The notes beneath the pieces were generated by a model, which did not search any database, had not been told where the DNA came from, and worked only from the letters and a program-made list of their open reading frames with translations. The translations under genes were made by a program, and so were the position numbers. Below are positions 48,147-61,562 of a DNA stretch of 64,000 nt, piece by piece; position 1 is the stretch's first letter, and each line of letters starts with the position of its first letter. Source of the DNA: Istiophorus platypterus. Taxonomy: Eukaryota > Chordata > Actinopteri > Istiophoriformes > Istiophoridae. Location: assembly GCA_016859345.1 (NCBI GenBank), contig CM029126.1, positions 14,253,027 through 14,317,026 of the forward strand, read 5' to 3'.

Positions 48147-51100
48147 CTTAATCCAGTGCCTATATACACGTAATCACCATTCTTTTAATGACGGATACTC
48201 AAATTTCATCTGAAGCCAACACCTCCTACCGTCCAATCCATGCAAGATTAAAATGCCCAATGTGCATTTTTAAGATATAATATATTGAAGCCATCATCTT
48301 TTTATAGATTTTGACCTTTTTATTACTTTTTTAGACAACAGGCCCTGGAGGGGAAAAGAAAAAATATAAAAACTAGTGACCGTGATTCAGCCAGAAAACA
48401 AAACAAAAATGAATGAATAAAAATCTTCTGTTATAGTATAATCTAAAACTACGAAATCCATAACATAATGTTACAAGATACCCTTTAATCTTAATTTCAT
48501 ATGAACAACATCAATAACTCGACACGGATACTTTGATAATACACGTTCGTCCTGCAAATACCTTTTTAAAAAGCTGATATTAATATGTTTTCATCATATA
48601 AACAAAACATTTCAACTTGGACTATCACAATATTTTAAATATTTAAAAAAAAATCACACAACCCCACGCTTCCTTTAAAGACAAGTCAGTGGACTTAGAA
48701 GTTTCTAACACAGCTTTACAGATATAGGTCAAACCTATAATGTGTCCTAAGATGGTTCATATCCTGAAATACCATATCGGCTACTTCCATTTACCTAAAA
48801 GTGTGGAGCCAATAAGTCTAGATATCAGAGCTGCAGTTCATGTACAGGCATTTTATATGGCGTCAAATGAGCAGATGTCTGGCTGCAATGAATGAATGAT
48901 AATATTCATTAACCCTGTTGGATTTTCTCCTGTGATATTTTTGTGTGCGCGTTCTGTGAGCTGTTCTCATTTTATTAGTCACATTAAACTTTTCTTTTAA
49001 ATTAAAAAAAAAATTAAAGAAAAGTTTTTTTAAAAGATGAATGAAAAAAAAACTGTTTTGTGTCAAAGTGCCACTGTTTATGCGAAAGCTTTCACAGGGA
49101 AACACACGCGCATACGCGGATGCAACGAGCTGCATCAAAATATCAACGTGAAAAAATGGCCTGTATGGGACAATTCAAAGTTTCTCGTTTTCACGTTTGC
49201 AAAAGAACATAAATCCAATTTAGTGTTTATAGATTGAAGTGTAATTTACATTTTAAACTGGATAGACATTACAAGAGTTAGTGAGCGACAAAACGCTTAG
49301 ATTATAGGCCCTTGTGATCTTGTAACATTGTGTGCATGGACCCTTGGCCCATAACTCTGGCAGAACTGCAACCTGAGAACCTGCATTAGATCTGATGCTC
49401 AGATACAAACATCTTTTCTTGCACTACTTAATTCTATTTCTTTTTTTCATATAGTAATGCTTTTATTACATAATAACATCTGAACCTAAAATGAAAAACA
49501 GCGTCTTCACGTCAGTGCCTTTCAGATGAAGATGAACTGGTAGAAAAATAGACATACCTCCTTAAACCGCATTAGGAATCCTCGCCTGCAGCCATAAAAT
49601 GCACGTGATAATATTTCTGTGCCTACCTTAACAACGAAATCCTGAGGTTGTGACATGTTTTAAAGCAGCTTAGGCAAAACTTCTTATATATCTCAATACA
49701 CGGCAATGACATTGATCTGAGCAGCGCCACCCAGTGGGCGAATACAACGGGGCCCCGTGAACTGCAACGCAAAGACAACGCAGAATATTCCTACCACGGT
49801 AAGATGCTGAAACAAATGACGCCGGAAAGGTCCGTGAACACAAGCTTTCAGTGCTCCCAGCCGTTGTTTTTCAGCCCCTTAGTCACAGTTAATAACCTTG
49901 GTCTCAGACGCTTTATTGCACTACACTCCAAATGCTCCAGACGAATCCGCGTTTTATGGCCAAGTTACTGGAGCAACTGGGAGGATGTGCAGCAATCAAA
50001 GCGGAATTCCTGGGAGCCTCACAGGATGCACGGTATAAGGAAGGCATCAGGGCCCTTATTAGCTTATGGCAGGGCCATTTAAGTTGTTTGCAGGGGCCTT
50101 GTGGTGGACACAAAGGCCTCCTCTACCAAATTTTTACCCATCTATTCCATGTACGCGTGCTTAATTTTTTTCATGACCTGAATTCATAGCTTGTTTATTC
50201 AGAATCAAAAGTGATGTACACATTTGGGATTGAATCACTCCAGATAATAAATAATTCATCATACAGCTATTGGTGATTGTAATAACGACCTGGAGTTTGC
50301 CATCTCTTTATTTACTCCAATGTCACTGCCTAGATGGCTCAGCACAGGCTGACCTGGATAAAATGAATATGGTCTTTGGATCTAACAGCTACTACCTTCA
50401 AGGAAGAGTAACCACAGTCGGTCTGTTAGATCTAAAATTAAAATAACTGTCAAGATTATTTCAGAAAACCCTAACAGAAATGTTAGATTAAAAAAAAAAG
50501 TAGCCTTCCCAAAATCACCCCAGAAATAAGTGAACCCTTTGTAACGGACATCAAATAATAACTGCAGCGGACGTTCTTCCAATCCTTGCGGGGAGTAAAG
50601 ACGAATCAGGCCTACATATAGTATATATGATACGATCCACGTGCTGGCATAGACACAAAACATGAGATTATGTTTCATTTGGTGGTTTTGTACTCTTTTG
50701 CCCTTTGGATGAAGTTTGGAGATTAATCCAACTTTACGACCAAGAGCTCAACAAAGCGCCTGCACTGAGGGTCAAGCGCAGATGTTGAATATCAGATTTA
50801 AAATGCATGAAATCAAGGAAATGGTATCAGATTATAAGTTAATTCTTCCTCTTGCTGTACAGCATCGAGCGCTCATTTTCGGAAGCAGTTTCACCACCAA
50901 TAACGTGAGTTGGGGTGTTTTAGTAATTCCATAACACACAAAACACTTTACAGTTATCAGAGTTGTATTTGTACAATAAAGTTAAAATATCAAGAGAAAG
51001 AAGGAAACAGGAACAGTAGTTTAATGTCAAGATTTTGGGCCACAAAAGTTGCGTGTGCGTAAATTTGTGAAAATAAGTCTAATTTAAAGGAGGAAAAAAA

Positions 51101-51330
51101 GATGATTTTTGGGGGGAGAAAAAAGTACAGTACATGTGCGGGCGTATATTGTGGGAATTAAGTTTCAATTTAAGAAAAAAAATAAGATTTTTTTAAAAAT
51201 GCAGAACGGTAATCTCCGTGTGTGTTAAATGTTATAAAAGGAATTCAGACACAATTAAACACGCAAACACGTCATTTCAAAATTTAGAAAACTGTTGTTT
51301 GATGAGGCAAAGAGAATAACCGACCGATGA

Positions 51331-51350
51331 GGGTGATGATGATGATGATG

Positions 51351-51384
<34 letters not shown>

Positions 51385-51394
51385 TATTATTATT

Positions 51395-51461
<67 letters not shown>
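51331..51461. repeat. TGA/TAA trinucleotide microsatellite
   Basis: (TGA)n, then (TAA)n, interrupted by AAAATATTATTATTATT, which is complementary to the flanking TAA units. The minus-strand transcript could therefore fold. It lies 160-290 bases beyond the hoxa11b stop, likely within its 3' UTR. Confidence 0.93.
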
Positions 51462-51622
51462 GAGCTGACGATGTTTGATGACAAAATAGTGTATAAATAG
51501 TAGAATTCTTTATGAAGTCTGGTACAAAAAAAAATCGTCATCTTCTCCAGGTAATGATGTAGATGTGTAGTCTAGGTGAGAGGGCGCACGGCTGCATGGC
51601 AGTGACAGTCTTTGTTCAGTTT

Positions 51623-53439
51623 TTATAGCAGGGGGTTTGTGGTGTAGTACTGTAAACGGTCTCTGTTCAGTTTCTTCTCCTTCATCCTCCTGTTCTGAAA
51701 CCAGATTTTGACCTGGCGATCTGTGAGATTGAGCATCCGCGAGAGCTGCAGACGCTTCTCTTTGTTGATGTAAACGCTGAAGAAGAATTCCCTCTCTAGT
51801 TCCCTGATCTGATACTTCGAATAAGGACACCTCTTCTTGCGCGTCCTCTGGCCACCTGGAAAACAATAAAGGGCAAAGGTCACCGCATGAGACATCTTAC
51901 GGTATATTGCATACAACGTGGAGTCATAAGTCTGTGTCTTTTTCTTTGAAGCGGGGAGTGGTGGCCCACATGAGCTCTGGGGTTCAAGTGTTTCCTTCCT
52001 CTAAGGCCTACAGCACCGGGATTTGTAAACATGGAGTGGACTTGATAGTGGAGAATGTCTGGCAGGAAGGATTGCATGTCGGAAGTTGTGAAAAACGTAT
52101 TGAAATCTGTAAAACCATAGTGTCTGGGGTTTTAAGAGTGAGGGCATGAGCCTGCACCAGGCGAACAGGAGTATCGTGTATCTGACATGCTTTGATTGCC
52201 CGCTTTTGCTTTCACTGCGCGCAAAAAGCTGTTGTTTTAGTGTTAGTGATGGAAATTCCATCATGGAAAGCAGCTGGCGGATTAAATCCTCGCAAATCCA
52301 GTGATTTTGTAAATATTTATCTTAAAATAAGGAACAGGGTAAGTGTGTTCCAAGTCAGATTTAAATGCCTCAGCAGCCCACTTTAGTTACAAATTGGAAA
52401 TCTGAAAATATACATGTCAAACATAAATGTGATGCACCAGATTCATTCTAATCAAATGGACACTAATATGGGAGATTTTGGGTGTACCTAAATAGTTGGG
52501 ACTGTTATTTCAGCGGTATATGGAAAAAAAAATTTTAGCATATAAACGAAGTTTTACAGGCTGATTATTCAAGGATATTTAAGCACACAAACGGAGGAAA
52601 AAAAGGTGGAGATCTTGTTAGAAATCTGGGGAAACGAGCCGAACGCCAAAGTCTTCACGGCCAATTTCAATCCCAAGCACGTGATCTTGTCGTTTATAAC
52701 ATAGTTTTGTTATAGGGTAAATCTGCAGGCCCTCCATAAACCTTACGTGCATATAAAACAGCATATAAAACGCTTTAAGAGCAACGCGTTGGATTTTTCT
52801 CCTTCTCGCATGGAGCGGGGGCCACTCACCGCTGCTTTTGCTCGGTTTCTCCTCGCTGTGGCCGGAGGACGACTTGGGGCTGCAGCTCTCCGCCGTGTCC
52901 GAGCCCGGGTGAGCCGGAGCGGGGCTCGTTTTCCCCCCGTGTCTGTCCGTCGTGTCCGCCGCTTGTGCTGTAGGTGTTGTGCTGTTGTGCTCCGCGCTCC
53001 CGTAGGCGGTGTCGAAGAACTGGTCGAACGCCTGCGGCAGGACGCCGTTCCTGCCGACGCTGCCGTAGAAACCCGGCGTCGGGTTGGAGGAGCCGGAGTG
53101 GCCGGCGCCGGAGCTGCCCTTCACCAGGATATCTCCCCCCCGTGAGGTCGTGCTCGCCCAGCCGTCCCTGTGCATGATGTCCTCGGTGTAGCAGTGCGAT
53201 AGGCTCCCCCTCCCGTGGTGCCATTTGCTGGAAGTATCAATGCCATAGTCTCTGAAAGCCACATCTCTCACGGACGGAACCTGTGGCAAGGCTGAGGACT
53301 GGTAGGAGTATGTCATTGGGCAAGAAGACTGGCTTTGGGTTAAATAATGAGGGAGCGCCGAGAAGTCTGCTCCGGAAACGTAGTAAGTGCAACTCGGTAA
53401 ATACATATTAGAGCCAGAGATCCGCTCATCAAAATCCAT
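51623..53439 (-). CDS. hoxa11b: Homeobox protein Hox-A11b
   Basis: Two coding exons, 52830-53439 and 51623-51855, give 280 aa. HOXA11 is an AbdB-class transcription factor for distal appendage and urogenital patterning. The N-terminus MDFDERISGSNMYLPSCTYYVSG is characteristic of Hox11 paralogs; the DUF3528-type conserved block continues to about residue 150 (FSALPHYLTQ, FRDYGID, GFYGSVGRNGVLPQAFDQFFDTAYG). Next is a Ser/Pro/Thr-rich linker. The homeodomain is about 208-267 (TRKKRCPYSKYQIRELEREF, DRQVKIWFQNRRMKEKK), with the paralog-11 C-terminus LNRDRLQYYTTNPLL. The donor AGCG|GTGAGT and the acceptor TTCCAG|GTGGCC keep phase 1. Exon 1 is GC-rich (especially 52840-53180), in contrast to the AT-rich flanks, which creates long antisense frames that are not genes. 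Confidence 0.96.
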
Positions 53440-56400
53440 ATTCTGCTGTTGGAGACGTCCTATGATAATCCTCGCATAGTTCCTCCGCGGCGCTGCGCTC
53501 CAGTCACTTTGAGGCAGACTGGTGGAGCAGAAATCCTTAGACTTACAAGCTGACGTGGGGATCCATCTCTATCCATTCCTGAGGGCCAAAGCCATGTGAC
53601 CACTGGCACAAAATGACAGATAGCCTACGCCTCGACGTGTAGACTATATGAGTCAATGAGTTTATAAAGAAGACCTTTGGCTGTATGGAAAGGAAAAATA
53701 CCGGCGGGGAATTTTGTGTAGACCCTCTTATGGCTTTTTTGAAGGAGCAACATGTCTTAAACACGGGTCCCCCCCCACCTATTGATTGATGGGGTTACTT
53801 GTAGATGACTGTTCACTATTGACGTTAAATTACCACATTGCAAAACGGGAATACAACCGAGAATTATATCCAATTTCACGCCAAGCTGCTTAACATGCCA
53901 TTTTTTTAGTTTAAAGTTTCTTTTTTTAGTAGCCTTTACTTTAACCTATAACCTCAGGCCACGCACAGACGCCTGAACGCTTTGAAAGATGAAGATCACG
54001 TTTTCGACCGTGAAGGCGACAGGCTTCGTAGGCATGTAAGGTGCATGTAAGGCTTAATCATTGCGGCACCAACGTCAACATATGGGCTACACCAGAGAAT
54101 GTGTTGTATTTGTTGGGACATGGAAATTTGGGCCTGTGCCGCAGAATGCGGTAATTATTTTTGAAAGCGTTTGTTTTCACACATTTAATTCTATTTTTTA
54201 ATAATTTTATCGTGATCCCATGGCAAGTATGAATTCCCAGTCGCCCCGTGTGGATCTAATACAGCGCCTCTGGATATATATAGATTAATCTTTTCGACAA
54301 GTGGCGGAGCAATGTCAGTCATGCTGCACCATTGCCAGGCATCAGTCCAGTTTGGCAGCGAGGGGGACAAAAAGACAATAGCCTATAAATGCAGGCTTAG
54401 TTAACTCTCCTATGGTTACTATGTATTTTGGAGCAACATTTTTCCTGCATGTCAGCTCGACTTTACTGCAAACTACTCTTTCCCCAGATTATGTGTAATT
54501 GCCTGTTAGTTTTTTTTTGTTTTCGTTCGTAAAAGTTGCTAAGCCTCTTTTATAAACTGTCTATATGATTGGGGTTTTTTTTTGTTTTTTGTTTTTTTGT
54601 TTTTTGTTTTTTTTTACACAGTGAGCTTACGCTGAGTCATTTAAAAAGGGCGCATATTGTGCTCAAAGAGTAACTGCAAAGTGGATTCACCTTGTGCAAA
54701 AATAAAACGAGATAAAAACAAGAAGAGGGCCGGGGGCAGCTTCGATGGGGTTCATGCGAGGATAATTGGCTGATATACAGGTAGCCAAAACAAAGCATGC
54801 CTTAACACTAAAAGTAAACATACAGATGTTGTTTATAGGCTATGAATAATAGAGGTATTTGCAGAGGGGACTCCAATCCGTCTTTGCAACGTCCAACATA
54901 CAGTGAACCGTTGGACACGGGCTATTTCCCTCACTGCAATCCATTTTCATTTGTCATCACTGCTGTGTAACTGGGCACATGTGTCACATATCACTGATCC
55001 TGTTATGCAGCCAATTTTAGAATTTGGTTCCAAATTCAGTTTTCATACATCAAAGACTGTGAATTTGTCATCATCTGCAGGGAAGCATTAGGAGACTGCG
55101 CAGTATTTCATTCAGCCCAGGTGGTTTGCTGCTTGGCTTCAGCTGATTGAGCTTAATTCAACGGTATATGTTATTACCGCGTGAGACTGTTATTCATTTG
55201 TGTGATTAAAATTGTCCTACATAATAAATTTGACGACAGTTCCTGTTTTTCATTCTTTGGTGAGTTATTCAGCCGCTCACGGGCAGCGTCAGCGTTTAGG
55301 CCGAGGCTGCAGGAGTGGCCCAGTTTGTCAGATTAGACCTTCCTCCTTCTGCGTCTTACACCAGGGTTTTCAAAAGGTTTTAACCAAATATATAAATAGT
55401 ATAAGTAACATAAAATAAGTGGGGTACAGGGCTAAACACGAGCCAGTGAATGTACATTAATCCATTGATCTGACACAGTTTGAGCACTAATAGGCTTTAT
55501 GTTAAGAAAAAGCTTGTGAACCTTGACCTCCAGCTGGTCATCAAGAACGCGAAAAATGTATCCCCATAAAATTTCCCTTTTTCTCTAGTTTAATTTTAGC
55601 AAATGTTTGGGAAATTGTGATTTTTTTTCCATTAAAAAAAATGAATAAAAACTATTTAAGATAAAAGATTGGTTAATAATGTGTTTTTTAAGAAAGCTTA
55701 ATTAAATCGAATATATCAAAAAATTTTCTTGGTGTTTTTTTTACTTTATTCTATTTTTTATTGTATTTTTTTACGTTGCTTTGAACATCTCATAAACGTC
55801 AAGGCTGGCTGATCGTTTGTGAATCGCCATAAAAGGTTCAGATTCAATAAAGTTGAAGGGGGTAAATTAAAAAACAGAAAACAAAACGCGAAAAATCCTG
55901 CAGTACAAGCTCTCTTAGGATTAAATGTATGGATTATATTAAATGTAACAGAAAATGTAAAAGCTGAGTGTCTGAAAACAAATTTAGACCCAGCAGTCAC
56001 TGGTGGATGTCATAGCTTCTAGTGGGTGATTTTTAAAAATCAAAACTACTTTTCATGGTTTCCCTGAATTTTCTGTCGACACTTTAGCAGGAATGTGGTT
56101 TGGTTTAACTGCCTGAAAATCGCTGTGCGCCTCCTGCCTTTCCTGGTTCCCGAGCTCATTTCACAAGGGGCCATTTTCTCATATATAGCTAAAAATGTGT
56201 CGGTTAAGATTCACAGTTTAGGGGCACAAACTGCAACGTTTTCTGCTAAAGAACAAGTATAAAACTGAAGCACATATTATTTAATAGCATCATGTGTATC
56301 TCAATCTATCGGGCATATGCCTCATTTATCCCAATGTTTGTGCGCTGCACTGCATTAATAAAAAGAACAACATTCATTTAATTTTAGATTCACCTTGAAT

Positions 56401-58614
56401 TAATATACTCCCATATTAATAATACACTGAGTGACAGCAGGTTTCAGCCCTGTGTTTTTAGTTTTGGTGGCGTGGAGACTGTTTGGCCTACATTTGGATG
56501 AGTGGTTGCGCCTTCAAGGAAAACTGTTGAAGCCAAAGCGCAAGATATTTTAAGTCCCCATCACTTTAATGATATTTATTAATGACTTGGAAAGGTTATT
56601 GAAAACAAGCTCTCTCACTGGCCTTTCGGTGTAATAACTGCAAGAATTTCATGATTAAGGGATTTTGGCTTGAAAAAAAAAACCCTGAGAAAAACACGTA
56701 TTTAAAAATAATAGAAAACTTTGGATGAGTTAGACGGCCACATGGTTTCCTAAGTGAAACAAAATGACCCCGGGTTTGCTTTACTGGTAATGGACTGTTA
56801 ACTAGTTTTTCGTGTAAGCCTCTGTAGGGCCTTCTCATGCGTCTAACACAGACAATACGGCTTCTAAAGTAACACACAAGTTCACCTCCCTGCCACTGCA
56901 CAGGGGTTCATAATATTTAAAGTTAACTGTAGTGAAATATGATAAAAGAAGTACGTTTGTGCCTCTCCGGATGCAGGGTGCTGTTTGCGTTTGGTGGGTG
57001 GGTAGGTAGGTAGGTGGGGGGGAGGTTTACAGCTGAGGCTGCTGTAAAACGACCTTCCGCCAGCGCCTTTCAGATAACCTTATTTACTTGTTTGTTTGTG
57101 GATACTGGGATTTGCCTCAGATAAGTTATGTCTTTCGACTGTATTTGACTTTCAAATAAAGTTTTTCGTTCTTGTCTGAAGTTCATTGCACAACATTCAA
57201 CGTCACTTCCCCAATATACCCAAAACATAAAGGAGCAAAAACGTTTCAGTATTAAACCCTGAAGATTTCATATGAAGCTTTGTAACCTGTCAGTTTTTAT
57301 CCGGACTGTCTGGTTGTATTATCTCTTTTTTCCAGACTTCTGGGGAATTTCTTTGTTACTAGGTGAATTTTTTTTTTGGTTCCTGTTTCCTACCTGGCAA
57401 ATAGGAAGAGTAAACTTTCACAATTCCCATCACGGTTGTAAGATACGAATTTTGAGAGAGTTATCCCTTTATGTTGTGAATATTATTGTCGTTGTGTCGC
57501 TGATCCATAAGGTGGCACACGTCAAGCCTGCAGCATACTGGCCCTTTTTGGAGTGAGGTGCATTAACCTGTTCAGCTGTTAGGGGGAGCAATGACCGAGC
57601 AAGAGAGGGGACACCACAGCCACACATGATCCACAGAGGAAGGTTTACTGACTCCATCTCAGCTAGACTGCGGAATACATGCACCAACACACTCCCTAAA
57701 AGTGGATCAGTAAAATCAGTCGAGATGCTTAGGAATGCTTGTGCAAGTGAGACTGACCTGAGAGAGCGACTCTTTCCAGTGGGTCCTGCCCCCTCACTGG
57801 AACAGATGCTGCTTTTTATGGTACGAAAAGTCGTTCTTATTGTAAGTGAGATAGGATAATGGGGATCACGCTGACACCATAATCCAATTATCACACAGTA
57901 TTTCCCTGTAGGTAAATCCGGCCGAATATCAACACTGCGAATTACAGTAAAGGTTTGTGCATAATAGTCAAGGGGTTGGTTGAACGGCGGGATAACTTAA
58001 CAGTCCGGGTTCAGCCTTTTTTCATACCTTTAGTTTTTGTTTGCATCCACCCTCATTAGTAGATTTCCTTGGTCAGTTTTAAGTGTTTGTTGCACACTGG
58101 GAATGGTTATAATCCCCATTTGTTCTTGCACAAAAAATGCAGGATCATGCTTCTCCATGAAGGACAGGTCACAGCCTGCGATGGCCTGATGAATCTACAC
58201 AGAGAGAACAGACTCACCCTTTTATATTTGGATTTCTCATTTTCAGGATCGATGAATAAATACAAGCGACGACTGTGAATGATGTTTTTCAAATTTTGAA
58301 CAGGCACTTTAGAAATTTTAAATTGCACTCAACGAAAAATGTACAAGAATATTGTTCGCACGTGCAGTCCGAGTTGGCTTTTGTAGCGCGTTGCTCGGGC
58401 ATTTCAAATGTATTTCAATAAATAGAGCACTGATGAAACATGAATGGAAATGGAATGATTCGATCGATCAAGTTTCATTCTCACTATAATATATCAATCA
58501 AGCATATGTTTGTATTTTTTAAAAAAGTAGAATTAGCTTGTCTATCTGTGACCACCACAATTTATGACTTAACTGGAAAACATTAAAGACACTACTACAA
58601 CACTGACAACTACC

Positions 58615-58656
58615 AATAATAATAATAATAACAATAACAACAATGATAAAATGATG

Positions 58657-58699
<43 letters not shown>
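58615..58699. repeat. TAA microsatellite
   Basis: Interrupted (AAT)n with GATGAT variants. Confidence 0.93.
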
Positions 58700-58700
<1 letters not shown>

Positions 58701-58945
58701 GTCGTTATCATTGTTTTTCGCTGTGACAAGACTTCAAAAAGGCTTTTTCTGTTATACTTTTACAAAGGGTTACTGCTATAATATTCCAATACTGTTTCTG
58801 TAGTTCTACAATATTTGTATGATATCATAGCCAGAAACATTATTGTTACTGGAGAAATAAAGTTTTTAGTTCTTACCTTGATTGTCGAAGTTGATAGGAT
58901 ACTTTTTATTAGTAATAGGCAAAGTAATTAAGTATGAAGAGGTAT

Positions 58946-58946
58946 T

Positions 58947-58986
<40 letters not shown>

Positions 58987-58996
58987 GCACGCGCGC
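58946..58996. repeat. TC/CA microsatellite
   Basis: (TC)n passing into (AC)n and a short GCGCGC end. Confidence 0.93.
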
Positions 58997-59729
58997 AATG
59001 CTTCTGCAAGTGTAGAGACATGAAGACCGATGCATTGAGTACAACTGACGGGCAGAAGCTGTACTGACAGAGCTTAGCCACTAGATGGAGACATAAACTC
59101 TTACTGGCCGAGACTCTGCTCTAAACGGAGGCTCAGCGCTGCAGGCCCGTCTGCCCGAGCACAGCACCATCACTTCAGGGGAGATACTGTAAATAAATGG
59201 CAAATTACATTTACCATTGGAAGGACCGCTAAAGACTAATCTTGATCCATCAAGCACCCACGTTCAATGTGGACTAAAAAATGATGAATGAAAAGGACAG
59301 GACCACATCGCGTCTCTCAAATATTTATTGTCAAAAACTTTGGCTATTGCAGTCAGAAAAGGGAGAATAGATAGTTGCATTCAGAGAGTATTTACATGTT
59401 TAAATAGCCCACGGTTTTCAGTACTTTCCAGGAAAAATCATTCGTGACTGAAAAGCAGAAATTGCATAGGTCAGCCTGCTGACGGGCGAGTGCTTCAGAG
59501 CAAAAGAAACCCTGCGTTTAGAAAAAGGCCTGATTGAAATGCTCAGACCGTCTCCTGTTTGATAGCGTTTCATCAGATACTGGCTGATGAAAAGATGAAA
59601 TAAAGAAATTATTTAATTACTAAAGGCAGAGATGTAATATAAACGATTTATTCTCTAAGCTCTTCAAATAGTGAAATACAGTGTATCTCAAGAATTATTT
59701 CTGTATACACCAAAGAAGTGTTGTGGGAG

Positions 59730-59762
59730 AGATTATTATTATTATTATTATTATTATTATTT
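59730..59762. repeat. ATT microsatellite
   Basis: About eleven ATT units. Confidence 0.93.
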
Positions 59763-60290
59763 TCATTATTGTTTTTATGGCTATTTTTACTATTTAATTT
59801 GAACGAAAGCTGAACATATAAAAGATTGATTTCTGGTTATTTAATTATTAGTCAGTGTGTTTAACTTTGCCCGTTCGCACTGTCGTGATTTGAGACTGGG
59901 GGTGAAAGTTCAGCCTCCTTTTAGTTGACCACTGCATCACTGACCAGGAAAGACAGCTTGAACTGACTCTGGGAGCTTAAAGCTTTTCAAATCGCAGGGT
60001 GTCTGGAGGTGTCTCGGGTCTTCAGCGCAGAATGTCTTATCGTTTGGTGAACTTTTCAAGGAGATCATACGTCCCTCTCAAAAATCGCCCTTGGTCAACA
60101 TGTTGCAAACCATTTCCGATTTTCTGTCAACAGGCCGCGTCGACTGGTTCCAATTAAAATGTGAGGAAGGAAACGTGTAGATCAAAACAGAGCCGCTCTG
60201 GCGACAGTGAAACCATTCAAAATGTAATAAATTATAGCACAGTTTTTTTGGATGAAAGCGCATCCTTTTCAGCCTCACTACCTCCAGAAG

Positions 60291-61422
60291 CTAACTGGAG
60301 CTCTTGAATTTATTAACGATTTTCTTCTCCTTTACGCGCCTATTCTGAAACCAGATAGTCACTTGTCGCTCTGTCAGATTCGTCTGCGCGGATATTCTTC
60401 TCCTTTTGTCCTTGGTGATGAATTTATTGGTGGCGTACTCCCTCTCCAGTTCCTTGAGCTGCACTTTGGTGTATGGGACACGCTTCTTTCTCCCACGACG
60501 GATAGAGCTGTCTCCACCAGATATAGTGTCTGTGGAGGGGGGGAGAAAAAAGAAAATGCAATGTCACATTTTAATCTGCTCGACTGCAGATGACAGAAAA
60601 CTATTTTCTTTTTCGTTCATCATTTTACAAATAATTCTGTTTTTTGTTTTTAATTCGTTCAGGCGCCTTATGCAGGAAAAAAAAACCTTTTACATTGACA
60701 TCACATGCTCATATTTTTGCAAGTTTAATTTTAAATTTCCATTCCCACCGCATATTTCTGTATTAATAAAAACATTTCCTAAAAATACCTTGTAACGAGG
60801 ATTTCCACATAGGGTTTGACTGTGGCTGCTCCTTGGTGCAGTAAACTTGACCACTCCAACCATTGGTGATGGTCCATGGCTGGTAGGACTCCATAGGCAA
60901 CAGGGACTCGTGTCTTGGCTCAGATGGGGCACTGAGCGCAGGTACGACGGGGACATCCAGGTAGCTGGGCTGGTAGGGACCCGAGGAATAGCCCTGATAA
61001 AAAGCAAATTCTTTCGCCCTGGTTGAGAACTCCTCACCAGAGACGGATGAGTCCATGTATTTATCGCCATAGCCAGAGGGCTGCGCGCACGCCTTGACGC
61101 TGCCGTGTGACATCCTACATGGGTAATAACTGCTGCCAAAATATCCATAGGGCAAAGATGCATTGGGCGAGCTCTGAGTGGCAGAACAGGGGCTACATTG
61201 TTTGCCAGGCTCCCCCATGCCAGAGACTGGCACCTCACTCGCAGTGTAGGTGGTGCTGGGCGCCAGCGAGGTTGGATGCGCTAACAAATTCCTGCACTGG
61301 TTTGCGGCGAAATTACCTCCAGTAAATCCTTCCATGTTCTTGCTTCTTTCATCTAAGCCGTTGTCGTAGAGGAACATCACCGGGTCAATCCAGTGCGAGT
61401 GGAGGAGTAATGAAGCGGTCAT
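60291..61422 (-). CDS. hoxa13b: Homeobox protein Hox-A13b
   Basis: Two coding exons, 60789-61422 and 60291-60529, give 290 aa. HOXA13 is the terminal HoxA factor, specifying distal fin/limb, hindgut and genital structures. The start MTASLLLHSHWIDPVMFLYDN is the conserved HOXA13 N-terminus. Other landmarks are NQCRNLLAHP, KQCSPCSATQSS, LPYGYFGSSYYPCRM, EEFSTRAKEFAFYQGY and the MESYQPW block. The homeodomain is about 224-283 (GRKKRVPYTKVQLKELEREY, ATNKFITKDKRRRISAQTNL, RQVTIWFQNRRVKEKK). There is no PBX hexapeptide, as expected for Hox13. The long polyalanine tracts of mammalian HOXA13 are absent, as is usual for fish. The donor CAAG|GTATTT and the acceptor CCACAG|ACACT keep phase 1. The tail IVNKFKSSS differs slightly from the usual NKLKTTS. 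Confidence 0.96.
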
Positions 61423-61556
61423 AGCATGCCCTACATCGAGACGACCAACTCTTTTTCAAAATCCCCTCGACTGAACGCAGACAGGGACTTAGGCAGAGTA
61501 ACGATACCAACACGCCTGAGTACATAAAGATCGCGAGGTTATTGGCCAGGGCCAAA

Positions 61557-61562
61557 CACGTG
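61557..61562. promoter_or_regulatory. CACGTG E-box upstream of hoxa13b
   Basis: AACACGTGATATGCAAAG about 135 bp 5' of the ATG, next to an inverted CCAAT box at 61541-61545. The core is shared with the hoxa9b upstream site. Confidence 0.35.

Larger units (their letters stand above)
47197..51600. other. hoxa10b-hoxa11b intergenic region
   Basis: No gene is recognised. It contains an ATTGG box about 65 bp upstream of hoxa10b, a 12-bp CA/GA-type tandem repeat (48094-48146), a GC-richer block at 49680-50140 with TTTTATGG AbdB-type sites (possible conserved element), and a TAA-rich repeat close to the hoxa11b 3' end (51331-51461). Confidence 0.6.
53440..60290. other. hoxa11b-hoxa13b intergenic region
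   Basis: The largest gap in the 5' half of the cluster. No gene is recognised, and a paralog-12 gene is not expected in HoxA. It contains T/G-rich runs (54570-54615), a GGTA/GGTG repeat (57000-57024), a TAA repeat (58615-58699), a TC/CA repeat (58946-58996), an ATT repeat (59730-59762) and a candidate hoxa13b poly(A) signal (AATAAA, minus strand, 59324-59329). Possible regulatory elements cannot be told apart without alignment. Confidence 0.6.

Noticed and set aside
52747..53224. Overlapping long arginine/alanine-rich frames on both strands over hoxa11b exon 1
   Set aside because: Shadow frames of a GC-rich coding exon. An antisense hoxa11 RNA, known in mammals, cannot be inferred from this.
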